Shown: positions 10,121-17,721 of the stretch, piece after piece
Position numbering within the stretch: position 1 is the stretch's first letter
Layout of the letters: each line of letters starts with the position of its first letter
Assembly (NCBI GenBank): GCA_019112875.1
Contig: DXIO01000078.1
Location: 1-64,000, forward strand
Direction of reading: 5' to 3'
Length of the DNA: 64,000 nt
Source of the DNA: Candidatus Aquabacterium excrementipullorum
GTDB taxonomy: Bacteria > Pseudomonadota > Gammaproteobacteria > Burkholderiales > Burkholderiaceae_C
Translations under genes and position numbers: made by a program
Notes under the pieces: model-generated
The model's database searches: none
The model's input: only the letters and a program-made list of their open reading frames with translations
What the model was told of the DNA's origin: nothing

Positions 10121-10501
10121 TTATTTTTTACAATGTACATTCCCGTCAACCGACGGGGAAACTGCAGAGTGAGCGGGAGCAGAAGGGACACTTAAAAAAG
10201 CCCCGACCAACACTGCTGCTGCGGTCGATGCGCCTGCGCCAGCGTACCGGCGCCAGAAGCTAACAGCCTTGTCGGAGTGGGTTTTCTCGGCCCGCTCTAT
10301 TTCCACCTGGGCAATGGCGTGCATCGGTTCAAAACCGGCCATTTCAGCTAATTGCACCGTGAATTTGGTGTCTGGGAAAGATACTCCACGGGACCAATTT
10401 CCGACGGTGTTCGGCTTGGTTTCAAGGCATTTTGCAAGCGCGTAATCCGATTCAATACCGGCGCGCTTTTTGGCGAGAATAATTAAGTCGCTAGTAAACA
10501 T
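10121..10501 (-). CDS. DUF3693-like HTH phage regulator/repressor with C-terminal hydrophobic segment
   Basis: MFTSDLIILAKKRAGIESDYALAKCLETKPNTVGNWSRGVSFPDTKFTVQLAEMAG...; C-terminal AGAGASTAAAVLVGAFLSV; divergent from the phage operon. Confidence 0.75.
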   Translation of the reverse strand: MFTSDLIILAKKRAGIESDYALAKCLETKPNTVGNWSRGVSFPDTKFTVQLAEMAGFEPMHAIAQVEIERAEKTHSDKAVSFWRRYAGAGASTAAAVLVGAFLSVPSAPAHSAVSPSVDGNVHCKK

Positions 10502-10552
10502 TTGGGTTTGCCCTTCACACAAAACCAGAGTAGGGCGAATGCTAGCGCATAT

Positions 10553-10607
10553 GACAAGCCCTTGTCGTCATGCCAGGGCTTGCAATAGTGCAAGGTCTTG
10601 CAACAAG
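10553..10607. promoter_or_regulatory. Cluster of three CTTG/CAAG dyads between repressor and early genes (candidate operators)
   Basis: GACAAG-CC-CTTGTC (10553-10566), CTTGCA-ATAG-TGCAAG (10579-10594), CTTG-CAA-CAAG (10597-10607). Confidence 0.5.
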
Positions 10608-10637
10608 ATGCACCCCGGACCACGCAAACGCCTGGGC

Positions 10638-10681
10638 CTTCACCCCACGCGAATGAGCGTGGTCCCCCCAAGGGGGTGAAG
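10638..10681. other. Strong nested inverted-repeat (three-way-junction-like) DNA/RNA structure
   Basis: Outer stem CTTCACC/GGTGAAG enclosing CCACGC-gaatga-GCGTGG and CCCCC-AA-GGGGG. Confidence 0.6.
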
Positions 10682-10712
10682 CCGGCGAGCAACAACACCG
10701 TGAAGGGGTGGC

Positions 10713-10904
10713 ATGAAGCACACGATCAAGATCGGCGACAACAAGGCCGTCGTCATCGAGCCCAAGGGCTCACAGGTCAGTCTGTCCGTCCAGAATTTCG
10801 GGTTCACGATGATCGAGCGATCGATCGACCCGCAGGCAGCGGCGGCCCTGGCGGGCGCCCTCAACATCGCGGCAGAGCAGGCAGTCACGGCAAAGGCCGG
10901 CTGA
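10713..10904 (+). CDS. Small phage protein, unknown function
   Basis: 63-aa ORF at the head of the phage operon (MKHTIKIGDNKAVVIEPKG...). Confidence 0.65.
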   Translation: MKHTIKIGDNKAVVIEPKGSQVSLSVQNFGFTMIERSIDPQAAAALAGALNIAAEQAVTAKAG

Positions 10905-10907
10905 TCC

Positions 10908-11237
10908 ATGGCCGTCACCACCACACACGAACAGGCCGCGCTGCGCGTGGCCGACTGGCGCGCACAAGCCGCGCTTGAGGGCAAGACCTTTGCCGAGGTG
11001 GCAACCGCGGCCATGAAGGCCCGCTTCACGGGCCGCAAGCTGCTGACGGCGGCCGAAGCCTGGGGCAACCTGTCGGACCGCACTCGAGAAGTGCTCGTGA
11101 TCATGTGCACCGACCGGCCCAGCGCCAACCGCGTGCGCTGGGACATGCTCACCGAGGCCGAGAAGCTGGCCATCGGCGCCATGGCCCGCACCACGTTGAA
11201 AGAGCTCAACGCCAGCGCCCGGACCCTGCGAGCGTGA
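10908..11237 (+). CDS. Phage protein of unknown function
   Basis: 109 aa; stop overlaps the GTG start of rep (GTGA). Confidence 0.65.
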   Translation: MAVTTTHEQAALRVADWRAQAALEGKTFAEVATAAMKARFTGRKLLTAAEAWGNLSDRTREVLVIMCTDRPSANRVRWDMLTEAEKLAIGAMARTTLKELNASARTLRA

Positions 11238-13015
11238 AGCACCAGGCCATCAGCGCGGCGCGGCTTGAGGACATCGAGCGCGCCGTATACGCGCACCGCG
11301 ATGCAGTCACGCTGGCTGATGCCCGCCAGGAACTGGCCGACACCTGGGCGGCCAATGCGGCCAAGCCCGTGCACCCTGACGCATCGCCGGCAGAGATCCG
11401 CGCCCTTGCGGAGCGCCGCGCCTCCCTGATGATGGATCGCATCGCCGAGGGCGGGGCCTACGGCATGCCGGATTGCGCGCTGGTGGCCTGGCTCAATGGC
11501 CAGGTGCTGGCCCTGCAGGGGCGCCCCCTGCGGCTCGCTGGCAATGCCGACAGCGCGCAGGCGCGGCGCGGCATCATCGGCCGCGCCACATGCAAAGACT
11601 GGTGGACACGCGCACTGCGCCGTGCGGCCACCGATGCACGCGAAGCCCTGGCCCGTGGCGGCGCCGTTGTGTGCGCTGCCCGACAGCCTTACGTCACCAA
11701 TGAGACGGTGCGCCGCAAGATCAACCAGGACGCGGCCAATGCGGCCATGCTGGCCAAGACCGAGCTTGAAAACGAGGATGGCCAGGTGTTCAGCCTGGCC
11801 CGCCTTGCCGAGGTCAGCGTCAGCAATCCCGCCATCCGTCGCGGCGAACTGATGACCCGCATTCGTGGCTGCGAAGAGTGGGCCAGCGCACACGGCATGG
11901 TCGGCGTCTTCACCACCCAGACAACACCCAGCCGCTTCCACGCGGTGCATCGCCATGGAGGCGTAAATGAAAAATGGATCAACGGCGGCGAGCCGACACC
12001 AAAGGATGGCCAGCGGTGGCTATGCAAAGCCTGGGCGCGAGCCCGTGCCGAACTTGATCGCCGTGGCCTCGGCATTTTCGGCATGCGGGTGGCCGAGCCT
12101 CACCACGATGGAACGCCCCATTGGCACGGGCTTTTCTGGTGCAAGCCCGAGCACGTCGGCCGCGTGTGCGTCGTCATCCGTCGTCACTGGCTGAAGGACG
12201 CAGGCGACGAACCGGGCGCCAAGCAACACCGCTTCAAGGCCAAGCGCTTGGAGCATGGCGGCGCGGCCGGCTACATCGCGAAGTACATCGCAAAGGGGAT
12301 TGACGATGAGGGTTCCGTGGGGGCTACGGCACATCATGATGAGTCTGTTTCGGGCACGGTGGTTATGCCGCAAGGTGATCTGTTTGGCGGTGGCGCACGG
12401 CGTGTGCGTGCTTGGGCCAGCGCCCATGGCATCCGCCAGTTCCAGCCCATCGGGCAACCTCCCGTCACTGTGTGGCGCGAACTGCGCCGCATCAGCGAAG
12501 CTCAAGCGGGCATGGCAAGCGAGCGCATCCAAGCCATGTGGCAGGCAGCACAGCGCGAAGGCGACAAGCGTGCTTCCTGGGCCGCCTACATGCTGCGGCA
12601 AGGTGGGGCAATGGTCGGACGCGGTTACCGGGTTCAGGTAGATGCCATCGAGCAAGAGCACACCGGCCGCTATGAAACCACCACAGCAGCGCGGCCGGTG
12701 GGCGTGCTGGATCGCGTGGAGGGCCGCAAGGCCGCCAGCGACCGCAAGGAATGGCGCCCGCGTGGCGCATGGGGGCCAGGGGCGAGCAGCCAGCAGCAGC
12801 GGCCAGTTAAGCCGCCATCGGCCGATGGGGGCCGCGCTCTGGCTGTTCACCCTTGGACCCGTGTCAATAACTGTACGGGCCAGCCAAAGAAAAAGCTGGT
12901 CCTTTGCTGGCGGGAAGCCTTCCCGCCAGCGCTCGTGGCCGAGATTGAGGCCACATTGGCGATGCGTGAAGGGCAGAGCCGGCAGACAAGCCCCAGCGGT
13001 GGGGCGTCTCCATAG
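11234..13015 (+). CDS. Rolling-circle replication initiation protein, gpA/PM2-P12-type HUH endonuclease
   Basis: GTG start at 11234; HUH motif PHWHGLFW and two-tyrosine motif GYIAKYIAKG (YxxxY) typical of superfamily I Rep. Confidence 0.88.
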   Translation: MKHQAISAARLEDIERAVYAHRDAVTLADARQELADTWAANAAKPVHPDASPAEIRALAERRASLMMDRIAEGGAYGMPDCALVAWLNGQVLALQGRPLRLAGNADSAQARRGIIGRATCKDWWTRALRRAATDAREALARGGAVVCAARQPYVTNETVRRKINQDAANAAMLAKTELENEDGQVFSLARLAEVSVSNPAIRRGELMTRIRGCEEWASAHGMVGVFTTQTTPSRFHAVHRHGGVNEKWINGGEPTPKDGQRWLCKAWARARAELDRRGLGIFGMRVAEPHHDGTPHWHGLFWCKPEHVGRVCVVIRRHWLKDAGDEPGAKQHRFKAKRLEHGGAAGYIAKYIAKGIDDEGSVGATAHHDESVSGTVVMPQGDLFGGGARRVRAWASAHGIRQFQPIGQPPVTVWRELRRISEAQAGMASERIQAMWQAAQREGDKRASWAAYMLRQGGAMVGRGYRVQVDAIEQEHTGRYETTTAARPVGVLDRVEGRKAASDRKEWRPRGAWGPGASSQQQRPVKPPSADGGRALAVHPWTRVNNCTGQPKKKLVLCWREAFPPALVAEIEATLAMREGQSRQTSPSGGASP

Positions 13016-13030
13016 AGATTCCCCATAGAG
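13009..13030. repeat. Two tandem YCCATAGAG motifs (copies also at 14931-15000)
   Basis: TCCATAGAG at 13009-13017 and CCCATAGAG at 13022-13030; TCCATAGG at 14931 and 14948, TCCATAGAG at 14992-15000. Confidence 0.6.
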
Positions 13031-13134
13031 AAGTCAACTCAGGGCCGTTTCGACCAGGGCAGCGCTTGCCCATGGGGATGCCGGGCGACTTCAATCGGGG
13101 CTTCTGATCCACCAACCCTTTACGAAAGCCTCTC

Positions 13135-13404
13135 ATGAGCGAACTGCTGAAAGACCTGATCTCCCGCCTGGAAGCCCTCAACGGTTCCGGCAACGTGCGC
13201 CCCGATGGCCAAGCCGAATTGAACGGCATCCGCGTGACTGCTGCGCAGTTGCTGGAACAGGTGGAAGCGCCGGCCACGGTGGACCCCGTAGAGGACCGCC
13301 TGGCCGCGCTGGGCGATGTCGTGGGAGAACTCTCCCACCAGGTGGCCCAACTCGTCAGCCTGGCCAACCAGGCCGGCGCCGCTCAAGCCACCGCGGAGGG
13401 CTGA
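13135..13404 (+). CDS. Small phage protein, predicted helical
   Basis: 89-aa ORF in operon. Confidence 0.6.
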   Translation: MSELLKDLISRLEALNGSGNVRPDGQAELNGIRVTAAQLLEQVEAPATVDPVEDRLAALGDVVGELSHQVAQLVSLANQAGAAQATAEG

Positions 13405-13406
13405 TC

Positions 13407-13754
13407 ATGACCGCCATCATCGGCCGCAAGGGCTGCACGTGGTGCGGGTTTGAATCCGCCCACGTGAAGCAGACAGACGGCAAGCACCCCTATCACCATT
13501 GCCCCCATTGCGGGATCATGACCCACGCCAAGAACGGCGCGCAGGCCGCGCTGATCACTGCCAACATGCGCCCCGAGCCCAACTACAAGGCCGGCCCGCC
13601 TGTGCCCCCGCCCACGGACAATCCCATCATCGTGCCGGGCGTCGTCGTCAAGGATGGCGCCAAGACTGAGCGCGCACCGGAGCAGGACAAGTCCGCCAAG
13701 CCCGCCAAGCGTGCGGGCCTGTGGGCGCAGTTGATGCCGGGGAGTGGCGAGTGA
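13407..13754 (+). CDS. Zinc-ribbon-like phage protein
   Basis: CTWCGFESAHVKQTDGKHPYHHCPHCG (CxxC...CxxC); GTGA overlap with next gene. Confidence 0.65.
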   Translation: MTAIIGRKGCTWCGFESAHVKQTDGKHPYHHCPHCGIMTHAKNGAQAALITANMRPEPNYKAGPPVPPPTDNPIIVPGVVVKDGAKTERAPEQDKSAKPAKRAGLWAQLMPGSGE

Positions 13755-14281
13755 GCACCAAGACCACCAAGCCCGCGCAGGATGCGGCCCCCTCGCTGTC
13801 GCCTGAACTGGCCGAACTGGCGGCCATTGCGCAGGCGCAGGACGCGGCCATTGACGGCGCACAGATCGTGCCAGGCGCGGCCACTGCTGAACCTGCAGAG
13901 CCCGAGAAGGATCGAGCGGCAGAACTGGCGGCAATGCTGGGCATGGGCGTGGCCATGGCGGCCCCCATGCTTCCATTCCTGCCCGCCTGCTACACCCCCG
14001 AGGTGTGCGCGCAGATCGGCGTGGCGCTCGATGCCGTGGCAACCAAATACGGGTGGAACCTCGATGGCCTATCGTCGCCTGAATTGGCCCTAGCCACCGT
14101 GAGCATTCCGCCAACGGTGCTGGCCTTCGTGCTGGCCCGCCAGCACTTCGCAGCAAAGCGCCAGGCCGATGAGGCCGCCAAGCAGGCAGCGGACAAGGCC
14201 CGCACCATTGATGCGCCCACGGGCGGGCAGGGCGTCAGCAGTCACTCTGGTAAGGTGCTGCAGCCCACGGCGGTGAACTGA
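13751..14281 (+). CDS. Phage protein with central hydrophobic segments, unknown function
   Basis: GTG start 13751, 176 aa; TGATG overlap with the ATPase gene. Confidence 0.6.
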   Translation: MSTKTTKPAQDAAPSLSPELAELAAIAQAQDAAIDGAQIVPGAATAEPAEPEKDRAAELAAMLGMGVAMAAPMLPFLPACYTPEVCAQIGVALDAVATKYGWNLDGLSSPELALATVSIPPTVLAFVLARQHFAAKRQADEAAKQAADKARTIDAPTGGQGVSSHSGKVLQPTAVN

Positions 14282-14904
14282 TGGGCGCGCACCTCTCCGG
14301 GCAATCCTGGGGGGTGCTTGCGGCTTCGGAAATGGGCAAAGGTGTGTGGCTCAAGCAGCACCTGGCCAAGCTCAAGCCCAAGCGCCTGTTGATCTGGGAC
14401 ACCAACGACGAATACGCCAAGCTGGCAACTGAGGTGACATCGTTCGGTGCACTCGTGGCCGCCATCAACATGAAGGCTTTCAGCGTGCGCTACGTGCCGC
14501 GAGCCAAGACGGACAAGGCGCTACGCGCTGAGTTTGAAACCTTCTGCCTGATCGCCTACGCGGCGGCTCAATCGGTCATCGTGGTGGAAGAACTCGCCGA
14601 CGTCACAACGCCCCAGCACGCGGCACCAGCATGGCGCAAGCTCAACACGCGAGGACGACACCATCAGGGCCTCACGATCTACTGGTGCAGCCAGTCACCG
14701 GCCTTCGTGGATAAGGCATCCATGGGCAACGCAACGCACCTTCATGTGGGCTATCTCGGTGAGCCTGGCCACCGCAAGGCCGCAGCCGCGCACATGGGTT
14801 GCACCGCCGACGACATCGACGCTCTCAAGCAATTTGAGTTCATCGAATACGTGAAGGCCACCAAGGTCCGCACCCATGGGCGCGTGAAGCTGTCAACCCG
14901 CTGA
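14281..14904 (+). CDS. A32/FtsK-HerA-like genome-packaging ATPase (PM2 P9/FLiP-type)
   Basis: 207 aa; degenerate P-loop GVLAASEMGKGVWL, Walker B SVIVVEELAD, sensor-like YWCSQSPAFVDKA. Confidence 0.75.
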   Translation: MGAHLSGQSWGVLAASEMGKGVWLKQHLAKLKPKRLLIWDTNDEYAKLATEVTSFGALVAAINMKAFSVRYVPRAKTDKALRAEFETFCLIAYAAAQSVIVVEELADVTTPQHAAPAWRKLNTRGRHHQGLTIYWCSQSPAFVDKASMGNATHLHVGYLGEPGHRKAAAAHMGCTADDIDALKQFEFIEYVKATKVRTHGRVKLSTR

Positions 14905-14938
14905 GGCATTCGCGCCACGCTCCATTGGGCTCCATAGG

Positions 14939-14970
14939 CCCCCGATCTCCATAGGGATCGGGGGCTTTTT
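14939..14970 (+). terminator. Rho-independent terminator after packaging ATPase
   Basis: GCCCCCGATC-tccatagg-GATCGGGGGC followed by TTTTT. Confidence 0.8.
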
Positions 14971-15038
14971 CTATGGGCGTAGCGGGCCGTTTCCATAGAG
15001 ACGGCGGCGCGTGGACGGGGAGGGCGCCGGTCCAGACC

Positions 15039-15194
15039 ATGGCGGCCATGGACTTCAAAAAGTACCTGCCAACCCTCCCGCAAATCAGCCGCGAACTCGT
15101 GGCTGTGCTGGTTGCCACGCTGGGCGCCGCCTACCTCATCTCCAAGGTGCCCGCATGGAAGCAACTGGTGCGCGAGAACCAACTCACCAACTGA
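15039..15194 (+). CDS. Small single-TM phage protein
   Basis: MAAMDFKKYLPTLPQISRELVAVLVATLGAAYLISKVPAWKQLVRENQLTN. Confidence 0.65.
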   Translation: MAAMDFKKYLPTLPQISRELVAVLVATLGAAYLISKVPAWKQLVRENQLTN

Positions 15195-15205
15195 AAGGAA
15201 AGACC

Positions 15206-15319
15206 TTGACGGATTATCTGAAGCTGGCCGGTGTGGCCCTCGCCGCCTACGCCGTTGTTGCCGCTGTGCAGCGCCACGTGATCGCCGTTCCGGTGGTCGG
15301 CAACTACCTGCCCAAGTGA
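15206..15319 (+). CDS. Small single-TM phage protein (37 aa)
   Basis: TTG start with upstream AAAGGA; MTDYLKLAGVALAAYAVVAAVQRHVIAVPVVGNYLPK. Confidence 0.55.
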   Translation: MTDYLKLAGVALAAYAVVAAVQRHVIAVPVVGNYLPK

Positions 15320-15333
15320 TCGGAGGCTGACGC

Positions 15334-16185
15334 GTGATCTACCTCAAGCTGCCCCCTTTCAACCCCGTCACCAACGGCCAGCGCTCGACCACGGTCGTGC
15401 AACGCTGGTCCCTGACCCTGGGCCGCGTCGTGCTGGCGTTCCCGGGTACCAACTCCATCACCAAGAGCACCATCTCTGAAATCGTCGTCAAGATCGGCTC
15501 TCGCGTGATCTTCGGCCCCATCAGCGGCACCGAGTTGGACAAGCTCAACATGTACCGGGGCATCTACGACCAGGCCGACCATCTGACCATCGACTTTACC
15601 GACGCGAACATGCCAAACGTCGGTGAACGCGAAGTGGGCGGCATCGACATCCCGGCCCTCGGTGACGAAGACGTCTTCGTTGAGGTGCAGAACACCGCAG
15701 CCAGCGGCACGCCGACCCTGTACGCGCTGGGCGGCTTCACGTCGCTGCAGTTCGACCCGAGCAAGCCAGACCCCAATGGCCAGTTGATCAAGAAGACGCT
15801 GGCCATCACGATCCCCACCAGCGGCGGCACGTCCGTGACCTGGTTGCCCAACTTCAGCGGCGCCCAGATCCAGCGTATCCACTTCTCGTATGCGGGCACC
15901 GACTGGTCCACCCTGGTGAACGGCAACCTGCAGACCGTGGAGTGCCGCAAGAATGGCACGACCATTCACGACCGCATCGGCTGCGCCGACAACCGCTTCA
16001 TCCTGCGCGAGCACAAGAAGGTGCCGCAGTCCCGCTTCTACACGCTGGACTTCACGCACGACAACAACGTGCGCGGCATGCTCGACACGCGGGATGCGCG
16101 AGCCCTGGAGTTCAATTTCCAGTTGGGTGCCACCGACACCCTGAAGGCCATCGTGGAACTGCTGGACGCGCCGAAGAACGTCTAA
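15334..16185 (+). CDS. Candidate double-jelly-roll major capsid protein
   Basis: 283 aa soluble beta-rich protein (SEIVVKIGSRVIFGPISGTELDKLN... QIQRIHFSYAGTDWSTLVNGNLQTVECRKNGTTIHD), GTG start with GGAGG RBS, downstream of ATPase and TM mini-proteins. Confidence 0.7.
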   Translation: MIYLKLPPFNPVTNGQRSTTVVQRWSLTLGRVVLAFPGTNSITKSTISEIVVKIGSRVIFGPISGTELDKLNMYRGIYDQADHLTIDFTDANMPNVGEREVGGIDIPALGDEDVFVEVQNTAASGTPTLYALGGFTSLQFDPSKPDPNGQLIKKTLAITIPTSGGTSVTWLPNFSGAQIQRIHFSYAGTDWSTLVNGNLQTVECRKNGTTIHDRIGCADNRFILREHKKVPQSRFYTLDFTHDNNVRGMLDTRDARALEFNFQLGATDTLKAIVELLDAPKNV

Positions 16186-16257
16186 GCCAATCGACAAGCG
16201 GGCCGCCCGGGGGCCTGCGCTCCGAAACCCCGGGCACCTCTCACACCAAGGAACCTA

Positions 16258-16596
16258 ATGGATTGGCTTACTGACATCCTCAACGACAACGTGTCGGCCG
16301 CGCAGGTAGCGCAGAACACGATGAACGGCGCCTATGGCACTTTGGGCACGTCCTCGTCGGGCACCTGGCAACAGGCGCTGTTGGGCATTGGCACAAACTA
16401 CTTGAACGGCCTGGCCACCATCGACCTGCAGGGCCGGGCCTACGCCAACTTGCCGCAGATCACCAGCCGGCAGGCCCCGCTGAACACGGACCTAACCACT
16501 CAAGGCGTGAGCGCCCTGGGCGGCATGCGCCTGGGCAACCTGCTTCCCTTCATCCTGCTGGGCGTGGGCATCTACGTCGTGGCAAGCCGGGCCTGA
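16258..16596 (+). CDS. Phage protein with C-terminal TM
   Basis: 112 aa; C-terminal LLPFILLGVGIYVVASRA. Confidence 0.65.
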   Translation: MDWLTDILNDNVSAAQVAQNTMNGAYGTLGTSSSGTWQQALLGIGTNYLNGLATIDLQGRAYANLPQITSRQAPLNTDLTTQGVSALGGMRLGNLLPFILLGVGIYVVASRA

Positions 16597-16598
16597 TC

Positions 16599-16862
16599 AT
16601 GTGGCAAATGATGGCGGCACAAGCCGCTCAATCCGCCGCGCAGGCCCTGGGTGGCCCGAACACATCGGGCGCTCCGGTGAATCCGTTCCTTGACAGTTCC
16701 GGCTGGACAGTCGCCACGGGGGGCAGCAAGGCAAGCGGCGCAGTGCGCGCTGATTCGGGCACGGGCGCCCTGGCCGGTGCCCTGGCGGCCGATCCGACCA
16801 TGCTGCTGCTGATCGGCGGCGCCGTGGTGCTGCTGCTGGTCCTCAAGAAGCGCAAGAAGTGA
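16599..16862 (+). CDS. Phage membrane protein with C-terminal TM and KKRKK tail
   Basis: DPTMLLLIGGAVVLLLVLKKRKK. Confidence 0.65.
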   Translation: MWQMMAAQAAQSAAQALGGPNTSGAPVNPFLDSSGWTVATGGSKASGAVRADSGTGALAGALAADPTMLLLIGGAVVLLLVLKKRKK

Positions 16863-17272
16863 AAACAACCATCGCCCTTGCCCCCCTGCTGGACGTGCGG
16901 CACCTGCTCATGCGAGCGGTGCACTACGCCGTCGATGGCCCGTGCACGCTGGAGGAAATCACCGATGGCTGCGCTGTGTTCTCGATGTGCGACCAGGCGG
17001 GCCGGATCGTGGGCGCCTTCGCGTTGCAGTGCCTGACCGATGCCGATGGAACGGTCATGCACGTGAACGCAGCAGGCGGCCTGCCGGGCCAGCGCCTGGA
17101 CCTTGCCGGCGATATGGCCGCCTTCGTGGAAAGCGAAGCACGGCACCGCGTCAAGGCGCGGGCCGTGCGCTGCGCCACGCGGCGCCGTGGCCTGGTCAAG
17201 CGCCTGCAGCGTGCGGGATACCGCGTGCACAGCCGGGCAGGGCAGGGCTACGTGATGCAAAAGGAAATCTGA
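16859..17272 (+). CDS. GNAT-fold-like phage protein
   Basis: GTG start overlapping previous stop; IVGAFALQ...SEARHR...RRGLVKRLQRAGYRV resembles the acetyltransferase C-half. Confidence 0.5.
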   Translation: MKTTIALAPLLDVRHLLMRAVHYAVDGPCTLEEITDGCAVFSMCDQAGRIVGAFALQCLTDADGTVMHVNAAGGLPGQRLDLAGDMAAFVESEARHRVKARAVRCATRRRGLVKRLQRAGYRVHSRAGQGYVMQKEI

Positions 17273-17721
17273 TGTCCGGTGGTTCAATCCTCGGCGGTTC
17301 GTCGTCAACGGGCAATAAGCAAAGCTCGACCAACACGACCACGAACCAGTACGACAACCGCATCGTCAACGATGCCAGCGCGGGCGGTCGAATCACCGGG
17401 GCCGGTGGTGTGGGTGCGGAGGCCGGCGCATTCGTGACAAACGTCAACGGCACGGGCAACACGGTGACGGATGGCGGCGCGTTCAGCATCGTGGACAAGC
17501 TTGTTTCCCAGTTGGGCAGCGTGGCCACCATGCAGACCACGGTTGCCCGTGACCTGGCGTTGCGCGGCACCGATGCCGGCACCGAGTATGCAAAGGCCGC
17601 TGCAGCTGCACAGGAGGCCGCATTGATCGAAGCGGGCGGCCTGACACCGCAGCAAAAGCTGATGGTGGGCCTGGTCATCGGCGGCCTGGTCCTGTACGTG
17701 ATCGCACGAAAGAAAAAATGA
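17272..17721 (+). CDS. Gly/Ser/Asn-rich phage protein with C-terminal TM
   Basis: C-terminal MVGLVIGGLVLYVIARKKK; translationally coupled. Confidence 0.65.
   Translation: MSGGSILGGSSSTGNKQSSTNTTTNQYDNRIVNDASAGGRITGAGGVGAEAGAFVTNVNGTGNTVTDGGAFSIVDKLVSQLGSVATMQTTVARDLALRGTDAGTEYAKAAAAAQEAALIEAGGLTPQQKLMVGLVIGGLVLYVIARKKK

Noticed and set aside
10124-10150. Left end as a full canonical dif site
   Set aside because: Only the ACAATGTA core and a TTnnnGTCAAC-like arm resemble the right end; the XerC-side arm is a poor match, so it is treated as a degenerate/hybrid att site only.
11105-11233. Extended N-terminus of the Rep ORF from the ORF track
   Set aside because: Overlaps the 10908-11237 gene; the GTG at 11234 with GTGA coupling is a more consistent start.
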